Below, piece after piece: positions 47,372-56,585 of a stretch of DNA of 64,000 nt; positions within the stretch are counted from its first letter, which is position 1, and each line of letters starts with the position of its first letter. This stretch comes from Actinokineospora inagensis DSM 44258 (GTDB taxonomy: Bacteria > Actinomycetota > Actinomycetes > Mycobacteriales > Pseudonocardiaceae). The notes under the pieces are model-generated. The model was not told the origin of the DNA. It was given only the letters and a program-made list of their open reading frames with translations, and ran no database searches. The stretch spans positions 1-64,000 of the forward strand of contig NZ_KI519517.1 of NCBI RefSeq assembly GCF_000482865.1, read 5' to 3'. Position numbers and translations under genes: made by a program.

Positions 47372-48877
47372 ATGTTCGGACATGTTCGCCGCACCGGCCG
47401 CCAGGTGGGCCGGTTCGACCAGCGGTTGATGCGCGCCAGTGCCGCGATTCCCGCCACCCGGGGCGACGACGCGCTCAAGGCGTTGTCCAAGTCGGCCAAC
47501 AAGGGGCGACTCTGGTTCGGGGTCGCCGCGTTGCTCGCCCTCCGCAAGGGCTCGACCAGGCGCGCGGCGCTGCGGGGGGTGGCGGCCATCGGTATCGCCA
47601 GTACGTCGGCGAACCTGATCGGCAAGAACCTCTTCCCGCGCAGGCGCCCGGCCGCTGAACTGCTGCCGGAGCACCGGCGGTTGACCCGGCGGCCGACCAG
47701 TTCGTCGTTCCCGTCCGGCCACTCGGCCTCGGCGGTTGCGTTCACGGCCGCCGTGACGATGGAGAGCCCGGCTGTGGGCATTGCTCTGGCCCCGCTGGCC
47801 GCCGCCGTCGCCTACTCGCGCATGCACACCGGGGTGCACTGGCCGACCGACATCGCCGCCGGTGCCGCCATCGGGGTCGGCGCGTCGTTCGCGACCCGGC
47901 ACTGGTGGCCGAAGGCGCCCGAGGGGCCCGCGCACGTCACCGCGACCGTCGACCTGCCCGCCCTGGATGACGGCGACGGGCTGATCGTGCTGGTCAACCC
48001 GAACTCCGGCGGTGGCGGCACCGACCCGTCCGACGAGATCAAGTCGGCCTGGCCGCGCGCCACCGTCATCTACCCGGAACCCGGCCGCGACCTGGTCGAA
48101 CACCTGTCGTCGGAGATCAGTGCCTCGCCCAACGACATCCGGGCCGTCGGGGTGGCCGGTGGGGACGGAACGGTGGCCGCCGTGGCCACCGTCGCCGCCG
48201 AGTTCGACCTCCCACTTGTCCTGATCCCGGCGGGGACCCTCAACCACTTCGCCCGGGACGTCGGTGTCGAGACCACCGCGGAGTCGGTGGCGGCGGTGCA
48301 AAAGGGGACCGGGGTCCAGATCGACCTCGGCGCGGTCGAGATGAACTCGGTCGACGGGCGGGCGCACCGCTGGTTCATCAACACGGCGAGCCTCGGCGGC
48401 TACCCCGAGATGGTGCGGCTGCGCGAGTACCTGGAGTCCCGGAAGTGGCCGAAGTGGCCCGCCGGGGCGGTCGCGCTGGTGCGCACCCTGCGCCGCGCCC
48501 AACCGATCCGGCTGGAGCTGAACGGGAAACCGCTGTTCGTGTGGATGCTGTTCGTCGGCAACGGCAGCTACGCCCCGAAGGGCTTCGCGCCGACCAGCAG
48601 GCCCGCGCTGGACACGGGTGTGCTCGACCTGCGCTACCTGCGGGCCGACGTCCCCTACTCCCGGGCCAGGTTCGTCCTGGCCACGCTGACCCGGACCTGG
48701 GGCACCAGCCACGTGTACCGCCAGCACGACGTGACGTCGATCCGGGTGCGCCTGCTCGACGGCCACAAGCGCATCGCCACCGACGGCGAGGTGGGCGAGT
48801 TGGCCGACGAGTTCGAGTTCACCGCCCGGCCGGGGGCGTTGTCGATCTACCGGGCCGACGACGCCGCGGCGCGCTGA
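47372..48877 (+). CDS. Fused PAP2 phosphatase-diacylglycerol/lipid kinase
   Basis: 501 residues. The N-terminal half is a membrane PAP2 phosphatase: KNLFPRRRP (KX6RP), PSGHS and SRMHTGVHWPTD motifs. The C-terminal half is a DAGK catalytic domain: VNPNSGGGG, GVAGGDGTVAAV and IPAGTLNHFARD. Such fusions could dephosphorylate one lipid and phosphorylate another. ATG 47372 is the start. It lies between divergent pafA and pafB. Confidence 0.88.
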   Translation: MFGHVRRTGRQVGRFDQRLMRASAAIPATRGDDALKALSKSANKGRLWFGVAALLALRKGSTRRAALRGVAAIGIASTSANLIGKNLFPRRRPAAELLPEHRRLTRRPTSSSFPSGHSASAVAFTAAVTMESPAVGIALAPLAAAVAYSRMHTGVHWPTDIAAGAAIGVGASFATRHWWPKAPEGPAHVTATVDLPALDDGDGLIVLVNPNSGGGGTDPSDEIKSAWPRATVIYPEPGRDLVEHLSSEISASPNDIRAVGVAGGDGTVAAVATVAAEFDLPLVLIPAGTLNHFARDVGVETTAESVAAVQKGTGVQIDLGAVEMNSVDGRAHRWFINTASLGGYPEMVRLREYLESRKWPKWPAGAVALVRTLRRAQPIRLELNGKPLFVWMLFVGNGSYAPKGFAPTSRPALDTGVLDLRYLRADVPYSRARFVLATLTRTWGTSHVYRQHDVTSIRVRLLDGHKRIATDGEVGELADEFEFTARPGALSIYRADDAAAR

Positions 48878-48955
48878 CGGTCGACCCGCCGGATCCCGCC
48901 GAAAGTCGCACGGGTGTTCGAGGGTGTCGGCGCACCGGCGGGCCGGTCGGCACGT

Positions 48956-48961
48956 TAAGGT
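48956..48961 (+). promoter_or_regulatory. -10 box for pafB
   Basis: TAAGGT, 6 nt before GTG 48968: leaderless pafBC transcript. Confidence 0.55.
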
Positions 48962-48967
48962 GCCCCG

Positions 48968-49942
48968 GTGTCCGTCGCACGCGCCGAACGTCTGGTCAAC
49001 CTGGTGCTGTGCCTGTTGTCCACTCGCCAGTACCTGAGCGCGGAGCGGATCCGGGGGATCGTGCCCGGCTACGCCGACGCGCCGACCGACGACGCCTTCT
49101 TCCGGACCTTCGAGCGGGACAAGACCGAGCTGCGTGAGCTGGGCATCCCGCTGGAGGTCGGCCGCAACCTGGTGTCCGACACCGTGGACGGCTACCGCAT
49201 CGCCCGCCGGGACTACGAGCTCGGCGAGATCGACCTGGCGCCGGACGAGGCGGCGGCGGTGGCGTTGGCGGTGCGGTTGTGGGACTCGCCGGAGCTGGTG
49301 GGGGCGGCGCACGGGGCGTTGCTGAAGCTGCGGGCGGCCGGGGTGGACGTGGACCAGTCGGCGCCGACGGTGGTGGAGTCGAAGGTGCGGACCACCGAGC
49401 CCGCGTTCGGTCCGCTCCTCGCGGCGGTCCAGGCCGGTCAGGTGGTGTCGTTCGACTACCGCAGGCCCTCGCCCGCCGAGCTGAGGGAACGCACGCTGGA
49501 GCCGTGGGGCGTGGTGTCCTGGCGCGGCCGGTGGTACGTCGTCGGGCACGACCGGGACCGCAAGGCGCCGAGGTGTTTCCGGTTGTCCCGTGTCGTCGGT
49601 GAGGTGCGGAAGGTGGGTCGGCCGGGCGTGGTGCGCAGGCCGGAGGGCGTGGACCTGATGGGGTTCGTCGCCGACACGCACGCGGAGCCGCCGCGGTTGT
49701 CGTCGGCGTCGATGTGGGTGGCCGAGGGGCGCGCGGCGGGGGTGCGCAGGCGCGGCAAGGTCGTCGAGGCGCGCGAGGTCGACGGGGTCCCCGGGCACGT
49801 CATCGAGATCGACCTGCACTACCCGGACGCGGCCGCGGGCTGGCTGGCCGGTTACGGCGCCGATGTCCTGGTGCTCGAGCCCGAGGTGCTGGCCAAGTCG
49901 GTGCGGGAGCGGCTGTTGTCCGCTGCGGGCGGTGTCCGGTGA
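48968..49942 (+). CDS. pafB: WYL-domain DNA-damage regulator PafB
   Basis: 324 residues. N-terminal winged helix (RLVNLVLCLLSTRQYLSAERI) and a WYL domain (WGVVSWRGRWYVVGHDRDRKAPRCFRLSR) with a C-terminal extension. With PafC it acts as a heterodimer that, on sensing single-stranded DNA, activates promoters of the RecA-NDp type. The stop overlaps the pafC start (GTGA). Confidence 0.93.
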   Translation: MSVARAERLVNLVLCLLSTRQYLSAERIRGIVPGYADAPTDDAFFRTFERDKTELRELGIPLEVGRNLVSDTVDGYRIARRDYELGEIDLAPDEAAAVALAVRLWDSPELVGAAHGALLKLRAAGVDVDQSAPTVVESKVRTTEPAFGPLLAAVQAGQVVSFDYRRPSPAELRERTLEPWGVVSWRGRWYVVGHDRDRKAPRCFRLSRVVGEVRKVGRPGVVRRPEGVDLMGFVADTHAEPPRLSSASMWVAEGRAAGVRRRGKVVEAREVDGVPGHVIEIDLHYPDAAAGWLAGYGADVLVLEPEVLAKSVRERLLSAAGGVR

Positions 49943-50910
49943 CGGCCGCGCAGGAACGGCTGCCCCGGCTGCTGGCGCTGGTCCCGTACCTGCTGGCCCG
50001 CCCCGGCATCCTGATCGAGGAGGCCGCCGCCGACTTCGGCGTGTCGGCCCGGCAGTTGCGCAAGGACCTGGAGCTGCTGTGGATGTGCGGGCTGCCCGGC
50101 TACGGCCCGGGTGACCTGATCGACATCTCGTTCGCCGAGGACACCGTCACCGTCGCGTTCGACGCCGGGATGAGCAGGCCGCTGCGGCTCACCGGCGCGG
50201 AGGCCACCGCGCTGCTGGTGGCGCTGCGGGCGCTGCTGGAGACCCCGGGTGTCGCCGACGCGGACGCCATCCGCCGGGCCGTCGCCAAGATCGAGTCGGC
50301 CGCGGGCCAGGCGCAGCCCGCCGGGGTCGCGGTCGGTCTCGGGGTCCGGGAGGGTGCGAGCACGGCGCAGGTGCGCGAGACCGCGCAGTCCGCGGTGCGC
50401 GACCGCCGGGCGCTGCGGATCACCTACTACACCGCGTCGAAGGACGAGGTGACCGAGCGGACCGTGGACCCGATGCGGGTGCTGATCGTCGACGGCCGCG
50501 GCTACCTGGAGGCGTGGTGCCGCCGGGCCGAGGACGTGCGGTTGTTCCGGCTGGACCGGATCGACCAGGTCGCCGTGCTCGACGAGCCCGCCGCGCCACC
50601 CCCGTACGCGCGGCCGACCGACATCTCCGAGGGGCTGTTCCAGGCCGCCCCCGACCAGCGGACCGCCCGGCTGGTGCTGCGGCCCGCCGTGCGCTGGATG
50701 GCCGAGTACTACCCGGTCGAGGACGTCGAGGAGCTCGACGACGGCAGGCTGCGGGTGCGGATGCGCTATTCGGACACCTCCTGGATCGTCCGGTTGCTGC
50801 TCGGCCAGGGCGGTGACGTGCTGGTCGAGGAACCGGCGGAACTGGCCGACCTGGTCCGCGCGCAGGCGGACGCCGCGATCGCCAGGATCGATAAACACCG
50901 GTCTGCCTGA
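49939..50910 (+). CDS. pafC: WYL-domain DNA-damage regulator PafC
   Basis: 323 residues. Winged helix (RLLALVPYLLARPGILIEEAAADFGVSARQLRKDLELL), WYL domain (VDPMRVLIVDGRGYLEAWCRRAEDVRLFRLDRID) and WCX C-terminal domain. It is the partner of PafB. GTG 49939 overlaps the pafB stop by 4 nt. Confidence 0.93.
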   Translation: MTAAQERLPRLLALVPYLLARPGILIEEAAADFGVSARQLRKDLELLWMCGLPGYGPGDLIDISFAEDTVTVAFDAGMSRPLRLTGAEATALLVALRALLETPGVADADAIRRAVAKIESAAGQAQPAGVAVGLGVREGASTAQVRETAQSAVRDRRALRITYYTASKDEVTERTVDPMRVLIVDGRGYLEAWCRRAEDVRLFRLDRIDQVAVLDEPAAPPPYARPTDISEGLFQAAPDQRTARLVLRPAVRWMAEYYPVEDVEELDDGRLRVRMRYSDTSWIVRLLLGQGGDVLVEEPAELADLVRAQADAAIARIDKHRSA

Positions 50911-50991
50911 AAAGGTGTTGTTTCCCGTCAATTCCGTGTCAGTTTCATCGAATACCGGTGGCGGCTCTGGGTCGGGTACGGGGCCGGGCGG

Positions 50992-50997
50992 TACAGT
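50992..50997 (+). promoter_or_regulatory. -10 box for the small membrane gene-tatA-tatC operon
   Basis: TACAGT, 6 nt before GTG 51004. Confidence 0.5.
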
Positions 50998-51003
50998 CCC
51001 CCG

Positions 51004-51249
51004 GTGCCTTACCTGCCGAGTGCCGCGCTGCTCTTGATCGGTTGCGCGCTGCTGGGCGTTTTCCTGGTCCGCGCCCTGCGCGTGGCCGGACGCGCCCGGT
51101 CCGTCCTCGCGGCGACTAGGGCAACGGTTGGAGACCAAACCGGCCTCCTGCGAGCCCGCGCAGCCGGTGTGCGGGTCGCGGTGGCTGAAATGAGGCGCTC
51201 TCCTCGCGTATCATCGGCGGGGCGAGGCGAGACTGGAGGACGGTCGTGA
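51004..51249 (+). CDS. Small single-pass membrane protein upstream of tatA
   Basis: 81 residues with one N-terminal hydrophobic helix (AALLLIGCALLGVFLVRAL) and a basic cytoplasmic tail. It probably starts leaderless. Its stop overlaps the tatA GTG (GTGA), so it is translationally coupled to Tat export. No family is recognised. Confidence 0.65.
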   Translation: MPYLPSAALLLIGCALLGVFLVRALRVAGRARSVLAATRATVGDQTGLLRARAAGVRVAVAEMRRSPRVSSAGRGETGGRS

Positions 51250-51545
51250 ACCTGGGACCCTGGGAAATCCTGATCATCGCGGTGGTGGTCGTGCTGCTGT
51301 TCGGCGCGCGCAAGATGCCGACGATGGCGCGCTCCCTCGGGCAGTCGATGCGCATCCTGAAGGCCGAGACCAAGGGCATGCGGCACGACGACGAGGACGA
51401 GCGCCCGGCCGCAGCGCAGCAGGCTTCCACCGCGCTGCCCGCCGCCAAGCCGGAGCAGACCCCCGAGCAGATGCGCGCCGAGATCGACGCGCTGCAGCGC
51501 AAACTGGCCGAGCAGCAGGCCCAGGGCCAGCAGAACGCGGGCTGA
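51246..51545 (+). CDS. tatA: Sec-independent protein translocase TatA
   Basis: 99 residues. One membrane helix (EILIIAVVVVLLFGARKMP) with FGxxK hinge and an amphipathic helix, then an acidic C-terminal tail with coiled-coil character. TatA oligomers form the passage for folded proteins carrying RR signal peptides. GTG 51246 has GGAGG upstream. Confidence 0.93.
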   Translation: MNLGPWEILIIAVVVVLLFGARKMPTMARSLGQSMRILKAETKGMRHDDEDERPAAAQQASTALPAAKPEQTPEQMRAEIDALQRKLAEQQAQGQQNAG

Positions 51546-51564
51546 GAGAAAGCCGGTCCCCACG

Positions 51565-52581
51565 GTGGACAGCGACGAGTCGCCCCGCCGGGAGAACGGT
51601 CGCCGCGACCGGCGCAGGCTGCGCAGTCGCAGGCACAATCCCGACGGAACGATGTCCCTGAAGGATCACCTGTACGAACTGCGCAGCAGAGTCGGCTGGG
51701 CGATCCTGTTCATTCTCCTCGGTGGAGTCTTCGGCTTCATCTGGTACGCGGTCCCGCTCGGCCCGATCCCCTCGCTGGGTCGGATCCTGCTGGACCCGTA
51801 CTGCCAGTTGCCCGCGAGCGCGCGGTTTTCCCCGAACGGGTCGTGCCAGCTCCTGCAGACCCAGCCGTTCGAGGCGTTCATGGTGCAGTTCAAGGTGGGT
51901 GTCGCCGCGGGCATGGTGGTGACGGCCCCGCTGTGGCTCTACCAGTTGTGGGCGTTCATCACCCCCGGCCTGTACGCCAAGGAACGCAAGTTCGCGTCGC
52001 TGTTCGTGACGTTCGCGTCGCTGCTGTTCGTCGCGGGCGGGGTGCTGGCGTTCTTCGTGATCCCGCAGGGGCTCAGCGTGCTGGTGGTGGGCTTCGGCGG
52101 CGACACGTTCGTCACCGCGCTCAACGCCAGCGCCTACATCTCGTTCGTGCTGGTGATGCTGCTGATCTTCGGGGTCAGCTTCGAGATCCCGCTGATGATC
52201 GTGATGCTGAACCGGATCGGGATCCTGCCGTACGCGAACCTGAGCAAGTGGCGGCGCGGGATCATCTTCGCCATCTTCGTGTTCTCCGCGTTCGCCACGC
52301 CGGGCACCGACCCGGTGTCCATGGTGGCGCTGGCGATCGCGATGACCGTGCTGGTGGAGTTGGCGATCCAGCTCTCCCGGATCCACGACCGGGGCAAGGC
52401 GCGCCGCGAGACCGCCGAGGACCCGTACGCCGGGCTGGCCGACGACGAGGCCACCCCGTTGAAGTTCACCTCCGAGCCGGTCTCCCGGTCCGACCTGCCC
52501 GCGGAGGAACCGGCGGAGTCGCCGGGCGTGCCCGCCCAGCCGCGTGGTGAGTCCTCCGGTGGGTTCGACGACGTGACCTGA
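51565..52581 (+). CDS. tatC: Sec-independent protein translocase TatC
   Basis: 338 residues. Six membrane helices with the signal-peptide-binding N-terminal HLYELRSR motif and conserved PLWLYQLWAF and RGIIFAIFVFSAFATP segments. It has an extended N terminus (about 29 residues before MSLKDHLYELRS) and a C-terminal acidic tail. GTG 51565 is 20 bp after tatA. Confidence 0.94.
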   Translation: MDSDESPRRENGRRDRRRLRSRRHNPDGTMSLKDHLYELRSRVGWAILFILLGGVFGFIWYAVPLGPIPSLGRILLDPYCQLPASARFSPNGSCQLLQTQPFEAFMVQFKVGVAAGMVVTAPLWLYQLWAFITPGLYAKERKFASLFVTFASLLFVAGGVLAFFVIPQGLSVLVVGFGGDTFVTALNASAYISFVLVMLLIFGVSFEIPLMIVMLNRIGILPYANLSKWRRGIIFAIFVFSAFATPGTDPVSMVALAIAMTVLVELAIQLSRIHDRGKARRETAEDPYAGLADDEATPLKFTSEPVSRSDLPAEEPAESPGVPAQPRGESSGGFDDVT

Positions 52582-52589
52582 TCCGCCTG

Positions 52590-52632
52590 CCCGCTCGGCC
52601 GGGCCTGTACGACGTGGGTTTGGCCGAGCGGG
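52590..52632 (+). promoter_or_regulatory. Hairpin between tatC and the lipid kinase
   Basis: CCCGCTCGGCC (52590-52600) and GGCCGAGCGGG (52622-52632) are 11-bp inverted repeats. The right arm overlaps the start of the GGGAGG SD of the kinase gene, so it could mask it or terminate tatC. Confidence 0.5.
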
Positions 52633-52641
52633 AGGTGAGCG

Positions 52642-53538
52642 GTGGGTCTGGTGGGCTTGCGGGCGGCGGTGGCGGTGCACCCCAGCTCCGGGCACGGCGC
52701 CGCCGCGCGGGTGCTCGACGACGTGGTCGCGCGGATCCGCCCGGTCGTCGACACCCTGACCGTCGTGTCGGCGGAGACCGTCGCCGAGTCCCGCGCACTC
52801 ATGCTGCGCGCCAAGGACGCCGGGCTGGATGCGCTGGTCGTCGTCGGCGGTGACGGCTCGGTCCACCAGGGGATCCAGTTCTGCGCGGACCACGACGTGG
52901 CCCTGGGCATCGTCCCCGCGGGCACCGGCAACGACCTGGCCCGCGCCCTCGGCGTCCCGACCCGGCCCGTCGCGGCCGCCGACGCCCTCGCCGCCGCCCT
53001 GGCCTCGGGCGCGCGGCGGAGGATCGATCTGGGCAGGCTCGACGGCGGCCCGTGGTTCGGCAGCGTGCTGTGCGCCGGGTTCGACTCGGCGGTCAACGAG
53101 CGGGTCAACCGGATGCGCTGGCCGCACGGCCGCCGCCGCTACGACCTGGCCATCGTCGCCGAGCTCGCCACCCTCAAGCACCGGCGGCTGGTGGTGGAGA
53201 CCGAGGGCGACCGGGTCGAGCTGACCGCCACCATGGTCGCCGTCGGCAACACCGGCTACTACGGCGGCGGCATCCCCGTCTGCCCCGCCGCCGACCCCGC
53301 GGACGGCCTGCTGGACGTCACCGTGGTGGGTGCCGCGGGCAGGCTCGACCTGCTGCGCATCCTGCCGACCCTGCGGACCGGCGACCACGTCCGGCACCGG
53401 TTCGTCCAGACCCTGCGGGCGCGTCGGGTGGCGCTGGAGCCGGGTAACGGCTGGACCGCGTACGCCGACGGGGAGCGCCTGGGTCCGCTGCCGGTGGTGG
53501 TGGACTGCGTGCCCGGCGCGTTGACCGTCATCGGCTGA
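52642..53538 (+). CDS. Diacylglycerol/lipid kinase (DAGK catalytic domain)
   Basis: 298 residues. Stand-alone DAGK/YegS-type kinase: AVHPSSGHG, VVVGGDGSVHQG and IVPAGTGNDLARAL motifs. It likely phosphorylates diacylglycerol or a related lipid with ATP. GTG 52642 has GGGAGG 7 nt upstream. It lies between tatC and helY. The other lipid kinase in the window is fused to a PAP2 domain (47372). Confidence 0.9.
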   Translation: MGLVGLRAAVAVHPSSGHGAAARVLDDVVARIRPVVDTLTVVSAETVAESRALMLRAKDAGLDALVVVGGDGSVHQGIQFCADHDVALGIVPAGTGNDLARALGVPTRPVAAADALAAALASGARRRIDLGRLDGGPWFGSVLCAGFDSAVNERVNRMRWPHGRRRYDLAIVAELATLKHRRLVVETEGDRVELTATMVAVGNTGYYGGGIPVCPAADPADGLLDVTVVGAAGRLDLLRILPTLRTGDHVRHRFVQTLRARRVALEPGNGWTAYADGERLGPLPVVVDCVPGALTVIG

Positions 53539-53568
53539 TCACCGGCCGGTCCGCAAGTCGGGCGACGG

Positions 53569-53591
53569 TTGTCGGTCTGATGTGGAAGTCT
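53569..53591 (+). promoter_or_regulatory. PafBC-like promoter of helY
   Basis: TTGTCGGTC (53569-53577), 8 bp, AAGTCT (53586-53591), then 6 nt to GTG 53598. It differs from TTGTCRGTG-N8-TAnnnT at one base in each box. Confidence 0.6.
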
Positions 53592-53597
53592 TGGGGT

Positions 53598-56369
53598 GTG
53601 TCCGCCAGTTCATCCCGCACTCCGGCGCAGGCGTACGCCGCATCCCGGGAGCGCACGAGCAACCCCAAGCTGGCGGAGTTCGCCGCCGAGCTGTCGTTCG
53701 ACCTCGACCCGTTCCAACGCGACGCCTGCGCCGCCCTGGAAGAGGGCCACGGCGTGCTGGTGTGCGCGCCCACCGGTGCCGGTAAGACCGTGGTCGGCGA
53801 GTTCGCCGTGCACCTGGCCCTGAGCGAGGGCCGCAAGTGCTTCTACACCACCCCGATCAAGGCGCTGTCGAACCAGAAGTTCGCCGACCTGACCGCCCGC
53901 TACGGGCCCAAGTCGGTCGGCCTGCTCACCGGCGACACCGCGGTCAACGGCAACGCGCCGGTGGTGGTGATGACCACCGAGGTCCTGCGCAACATGCTCT
54001 ACGCGCGGTCGTCGGCGCTCGACGGGCTCGGCTACGTGGTGATGGACGAGGTGCACTACCTGGCGGACAGGTTCCGCGGCGCGGTGTGGGAAGAGGTCAT
54101 CCTGCACCTGCCCGAGTGGGTGAACCTGGTCAGCCTGTCGGCCACGGTGAGCAACGCCGAGGAGTTCGGCGAGTGGCTGGTCGAGGTCCGCGGCGACACG
54201 ACCGTCGTGGTCGACGAGCACCGGCCGGTGCCGCTGTGGCAGCACATGCTGGTCGGCGGCCGGATGCTGGACCTGTTCGCGGGCGACGGTGGCGACGCGG
54301 GCGACGACCAGCAGCGGATCAACCCGCACCTGGTCCGGCGCACCGAGGAAGTCGGCCGGGTGCACGCCCCCTGGCACAACCCGCGCGCGAAGGGCGGCCG
54401 GGCCGCGGGCGCGCGCGGGCCGCGGTTCAAGCCGCCGAGCCGGGTCGAGGTGGTGCAGCGGCTGGACGCGGCCGGGCTGCTGCCCGCGATCGTGTTCGTG
54501 TTCAGCCGGGCGGGCTGCGAGGCCGCGGTCACCCAGTGCGTGCGGTCCGGGCTGCGGCTCAACAACGAGGACGAGGTCGCCGAGGTCCGCCGGATCGTCG
54601 ACGCCAAGACCCGCGACCTGCCCGACGCCGACCTCACGGTCCTCGGGTTCTGGGAGTGGCGGGAGGCGCTGGAGCGCGGGTTCGCCGGGCACCACGCCGG
54701 GCTGCTGCCCGCGTTCAAGGAGACCGTGGAGGAGTTGTTCGTCCGCGGCCTGGTCAAGGCGGTGTTCGCGACCGAGACACTGGCGCTGGGCATCAACATG
54801 CCCGCCCGCACGGTCGTGCTGGAGCGGCTGGTCAAGTACAACGGCGAGGCGCACGTCGAGCTGACCCCGGGGGAGTACACCCAGCTCACCGGGCGGGCCG
54901 GGCGGCGCGGGATCGACGTCGAGGGCCACGCCGTCGTCGTGTGGCAGCCGGGGGTGGACCCGAAGTCGGTGGCCGGGCTGGCCTCGACCCGAACGTACCC
55001 GCTGCGTTCGTCGTTCCGGCCCGGCTACAACATGGCGGTCAACCTGGTCGAGCGGCTCGGCGCCCGGCAGGCCAGGGAGATCCTGGAGCAGTCGTTCGCC
55101 CAGTTCCAGGCCGACCGGTCGGTGGTCGGGCTGTCCCGGCGGCTGGAGCGCAACCACGAGGCGCTGGCGGGCTACGCCGAGTCGATGGCCTGCCACCTCG
55201 GCGACTTCCCCGAGTACGCGGCGCTGCGCAAGCAGATCGCCGACCGGGAGAAGGCGCTGTCCCGGCAGAACAGCGCGGCCCGGCGCGCGGAGGCGGCGGC
55301 GTCGCTGGAACAGTTGCGCAAGGGCGACGTGATCGCGGTGCCCGCGGGCCGCCGGTCCGGACTGGCGGTGGTGATCGACCCGGGGCTGGACCCGATGGGC
55401 GAGCCGCGGCCGCTGGTGGTCACCGAGGACCGGTGGGCCGGTCGGCTGTCCGTGTCGGACTTCCCGGCGCCGGTGGCCGCGCTGGGCCGGGTCCGGCTGC
55501 CCAAGCAGGTCGACATCCGCTCGCCCAAGTCCCGCCGCGACCTGGCGTCCGCGCTGCGCGAGACCGGCATCGAGGTCCCCGCCCGGGAGCGGCGCCGGTC
55601 CGGGGCGGACGACGACGCCGAGGTGGCGGCGCTGCGCCGGGCGATGCGCGCGCACCCGTGCCACGGTTGCCAGGACCGGGAGGCGCACGCCCGTTGGGGC
55701 GAGCGCTACCACCGGCTGCTGGCCGAGACCGAGCAGGTCGAGCGCAAGGTCGCCGCGACGACGCACTCGCTGGCGCGCGCGTTCGACCGCATCCGCGCCC
55801 TGCTGGCCGACCGCGGCTACCTGGCCCCCGGCGCCGACGGCGAACAGGTCGTCACCGAGCACGGCCGCAGGTTGGCCCGCCTCTACAGCGAGTCCGACCT
55901 GCTGGCCGCCGAGTGCCTGCGCAACGGCGTCTGGGACGGCCTCGGCCCGGCCGAGCTGGCGGCGGTCGTGTCGGCCCTGGTGTACGAGGCGCGCCGGGAC
56001 GGTCCGTTCGAGGCCCGGGTGCCCGGCGGCGCGGTCACCGACGCGCTGACCGCGACCGCGCGGCTGTGGGCGGAGCTGGAGGCCGACGAGCGGCACCACC
56101 GGCTGGACCGGACCCGCCAGCCGGACGCGGGCTTCGCCTGGACGGTCTACCGGTGGGTGCGCGGCGAGTCGCTGGAGAAGGTGATCACCGCGGCCGAGTC
56201 GGCCGGGCAGGAGCTCTCCGCTGGCGACTTCGTCCGCTGGTGCCGCCAGGTGATCGACCTGCTCGACCAGATCCGCGATGTCGTCGGCGCGGACAACCCG
56301 GTCGGCAAGGCCGCGGGCGAGGCCGTCCGCGGCATCCGCCGCGGCGTGGTCGCCCTGGCCACGTCCTGA
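53598..56369 (+). CDS. helY: Ski2-like DEAD/DEAH-box helicase HelY
   Basis: About 923 residues. Walker A CAPTGAGKT (about residue 57), DEVH in VMDEVHYLADRF (about 150), SAT in LSATVSN and motif VI QLTGRAGRRGID, followed by Ski2-like C-terminal domains with CHGCQDREAH. Members act in RNA or DNA processing. The start is GTG 53598, since AAGTCT of a PafBC-like promoter lies 6 nt upstream. ATG 53580 is in frame but would fall inside that promoter. Confidence 0.9.
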   Translation: MSASSSRTPAQAYAASRERTSNPKLAEFAAELSFDLDPFQRDACAALEEGHGVLVCAPTGAGKTVVGEFAVHLALSEGRKCFYTTPIKALSNQKFADLTARYGPKSVGLLTGDTAVNGNAPVVVMTTEVLRNMLYARSSALDGLGYVVMDEVHYLADRFRGAVWEEVILHLPEWVNLVSLSATVSNAEEFGEWLVEVRGDTTVVVDEHRPVPLWQHMLVGGRMLDLFAGDGGDAGDDQQRINPHLVRRTEEVGRVHAPWHNPRAKGGRAAGARGPRFKPPSRVEVVQRLDAAGLLPAIVFVFSRAGCEAAVTQCVRSGLRLNNEDEVAEVRRIVDAKTRDLPDADLTVLGFWEWREALERGFAGHHAGLLPAFKETVEELFVRGLVKAVFATETLALGINMPARTVVLERLVKYNGEAHVELTPGEYTQLTGRAGRRGIDVEGHAVVVWQPGVDPKSVAGLASTRTYPLRSSFRPGYNMAVNLVERLGARQAREILEQSFAQFQADRSVVGLSRRLERNHEALAGYAESMACHLGDFPEYAALRKQIADREKALSRQNSAARRAEAAASLEQLRKGDVIAVPAGRRSGLAVVIDPGLDPMGEPRPLVVTEDRWAGRLSVSDFPAPVAALGRVRLPKQVDIRSPKSRRDLASALRETGIEVPARERRRSGADDDAEVAALRRAMRAHPCHGCQDREAHARWGERYHRLLAETEQVERKVAATTHSLARAFDRIRALLADRGYLAPGADGEQVVTEHGRRLARLYSESDLLAAECLRNGVWDGLGPAELAAVVSALVYEARRDGPFEARVPGGAVTDALTATARLWAELEADERHHRLDRTRQPDAGFAWTVYRWVRGESLEKVITAAESAGQELSAGDFVRWCRQVIDLLDQIRDVVGADNPVGKAAGEAVRGIRRGVVALATS

Positions 56370-56585
56370 CCCGGGACGATGGAGCGGTGGTTGTGGTGGC
56401 GGGGCTTGGTGTCAAGCCGGGAACGATGCCGGGTGGGGAAGAGGGGGGTGGGTGGTGGGAGGAAGTGTCACAGGTGACTTGGTTGCGGATCTCCCGTGGG
56501 CTGGGTGTGGTGGGTACGAGATCCTATGGTTTGATCGCGCGCAGTGGCGTGCGGCGGCGCGACCTCGATCTGGCGGAGGCGAGTG

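Noticed and set aside
53580-53597. ATG 53580 as the helY start
   Set aside because: It would lie between the two boxes of the PafBC-like promoter, so it would be upstream of the predicted transcript start.
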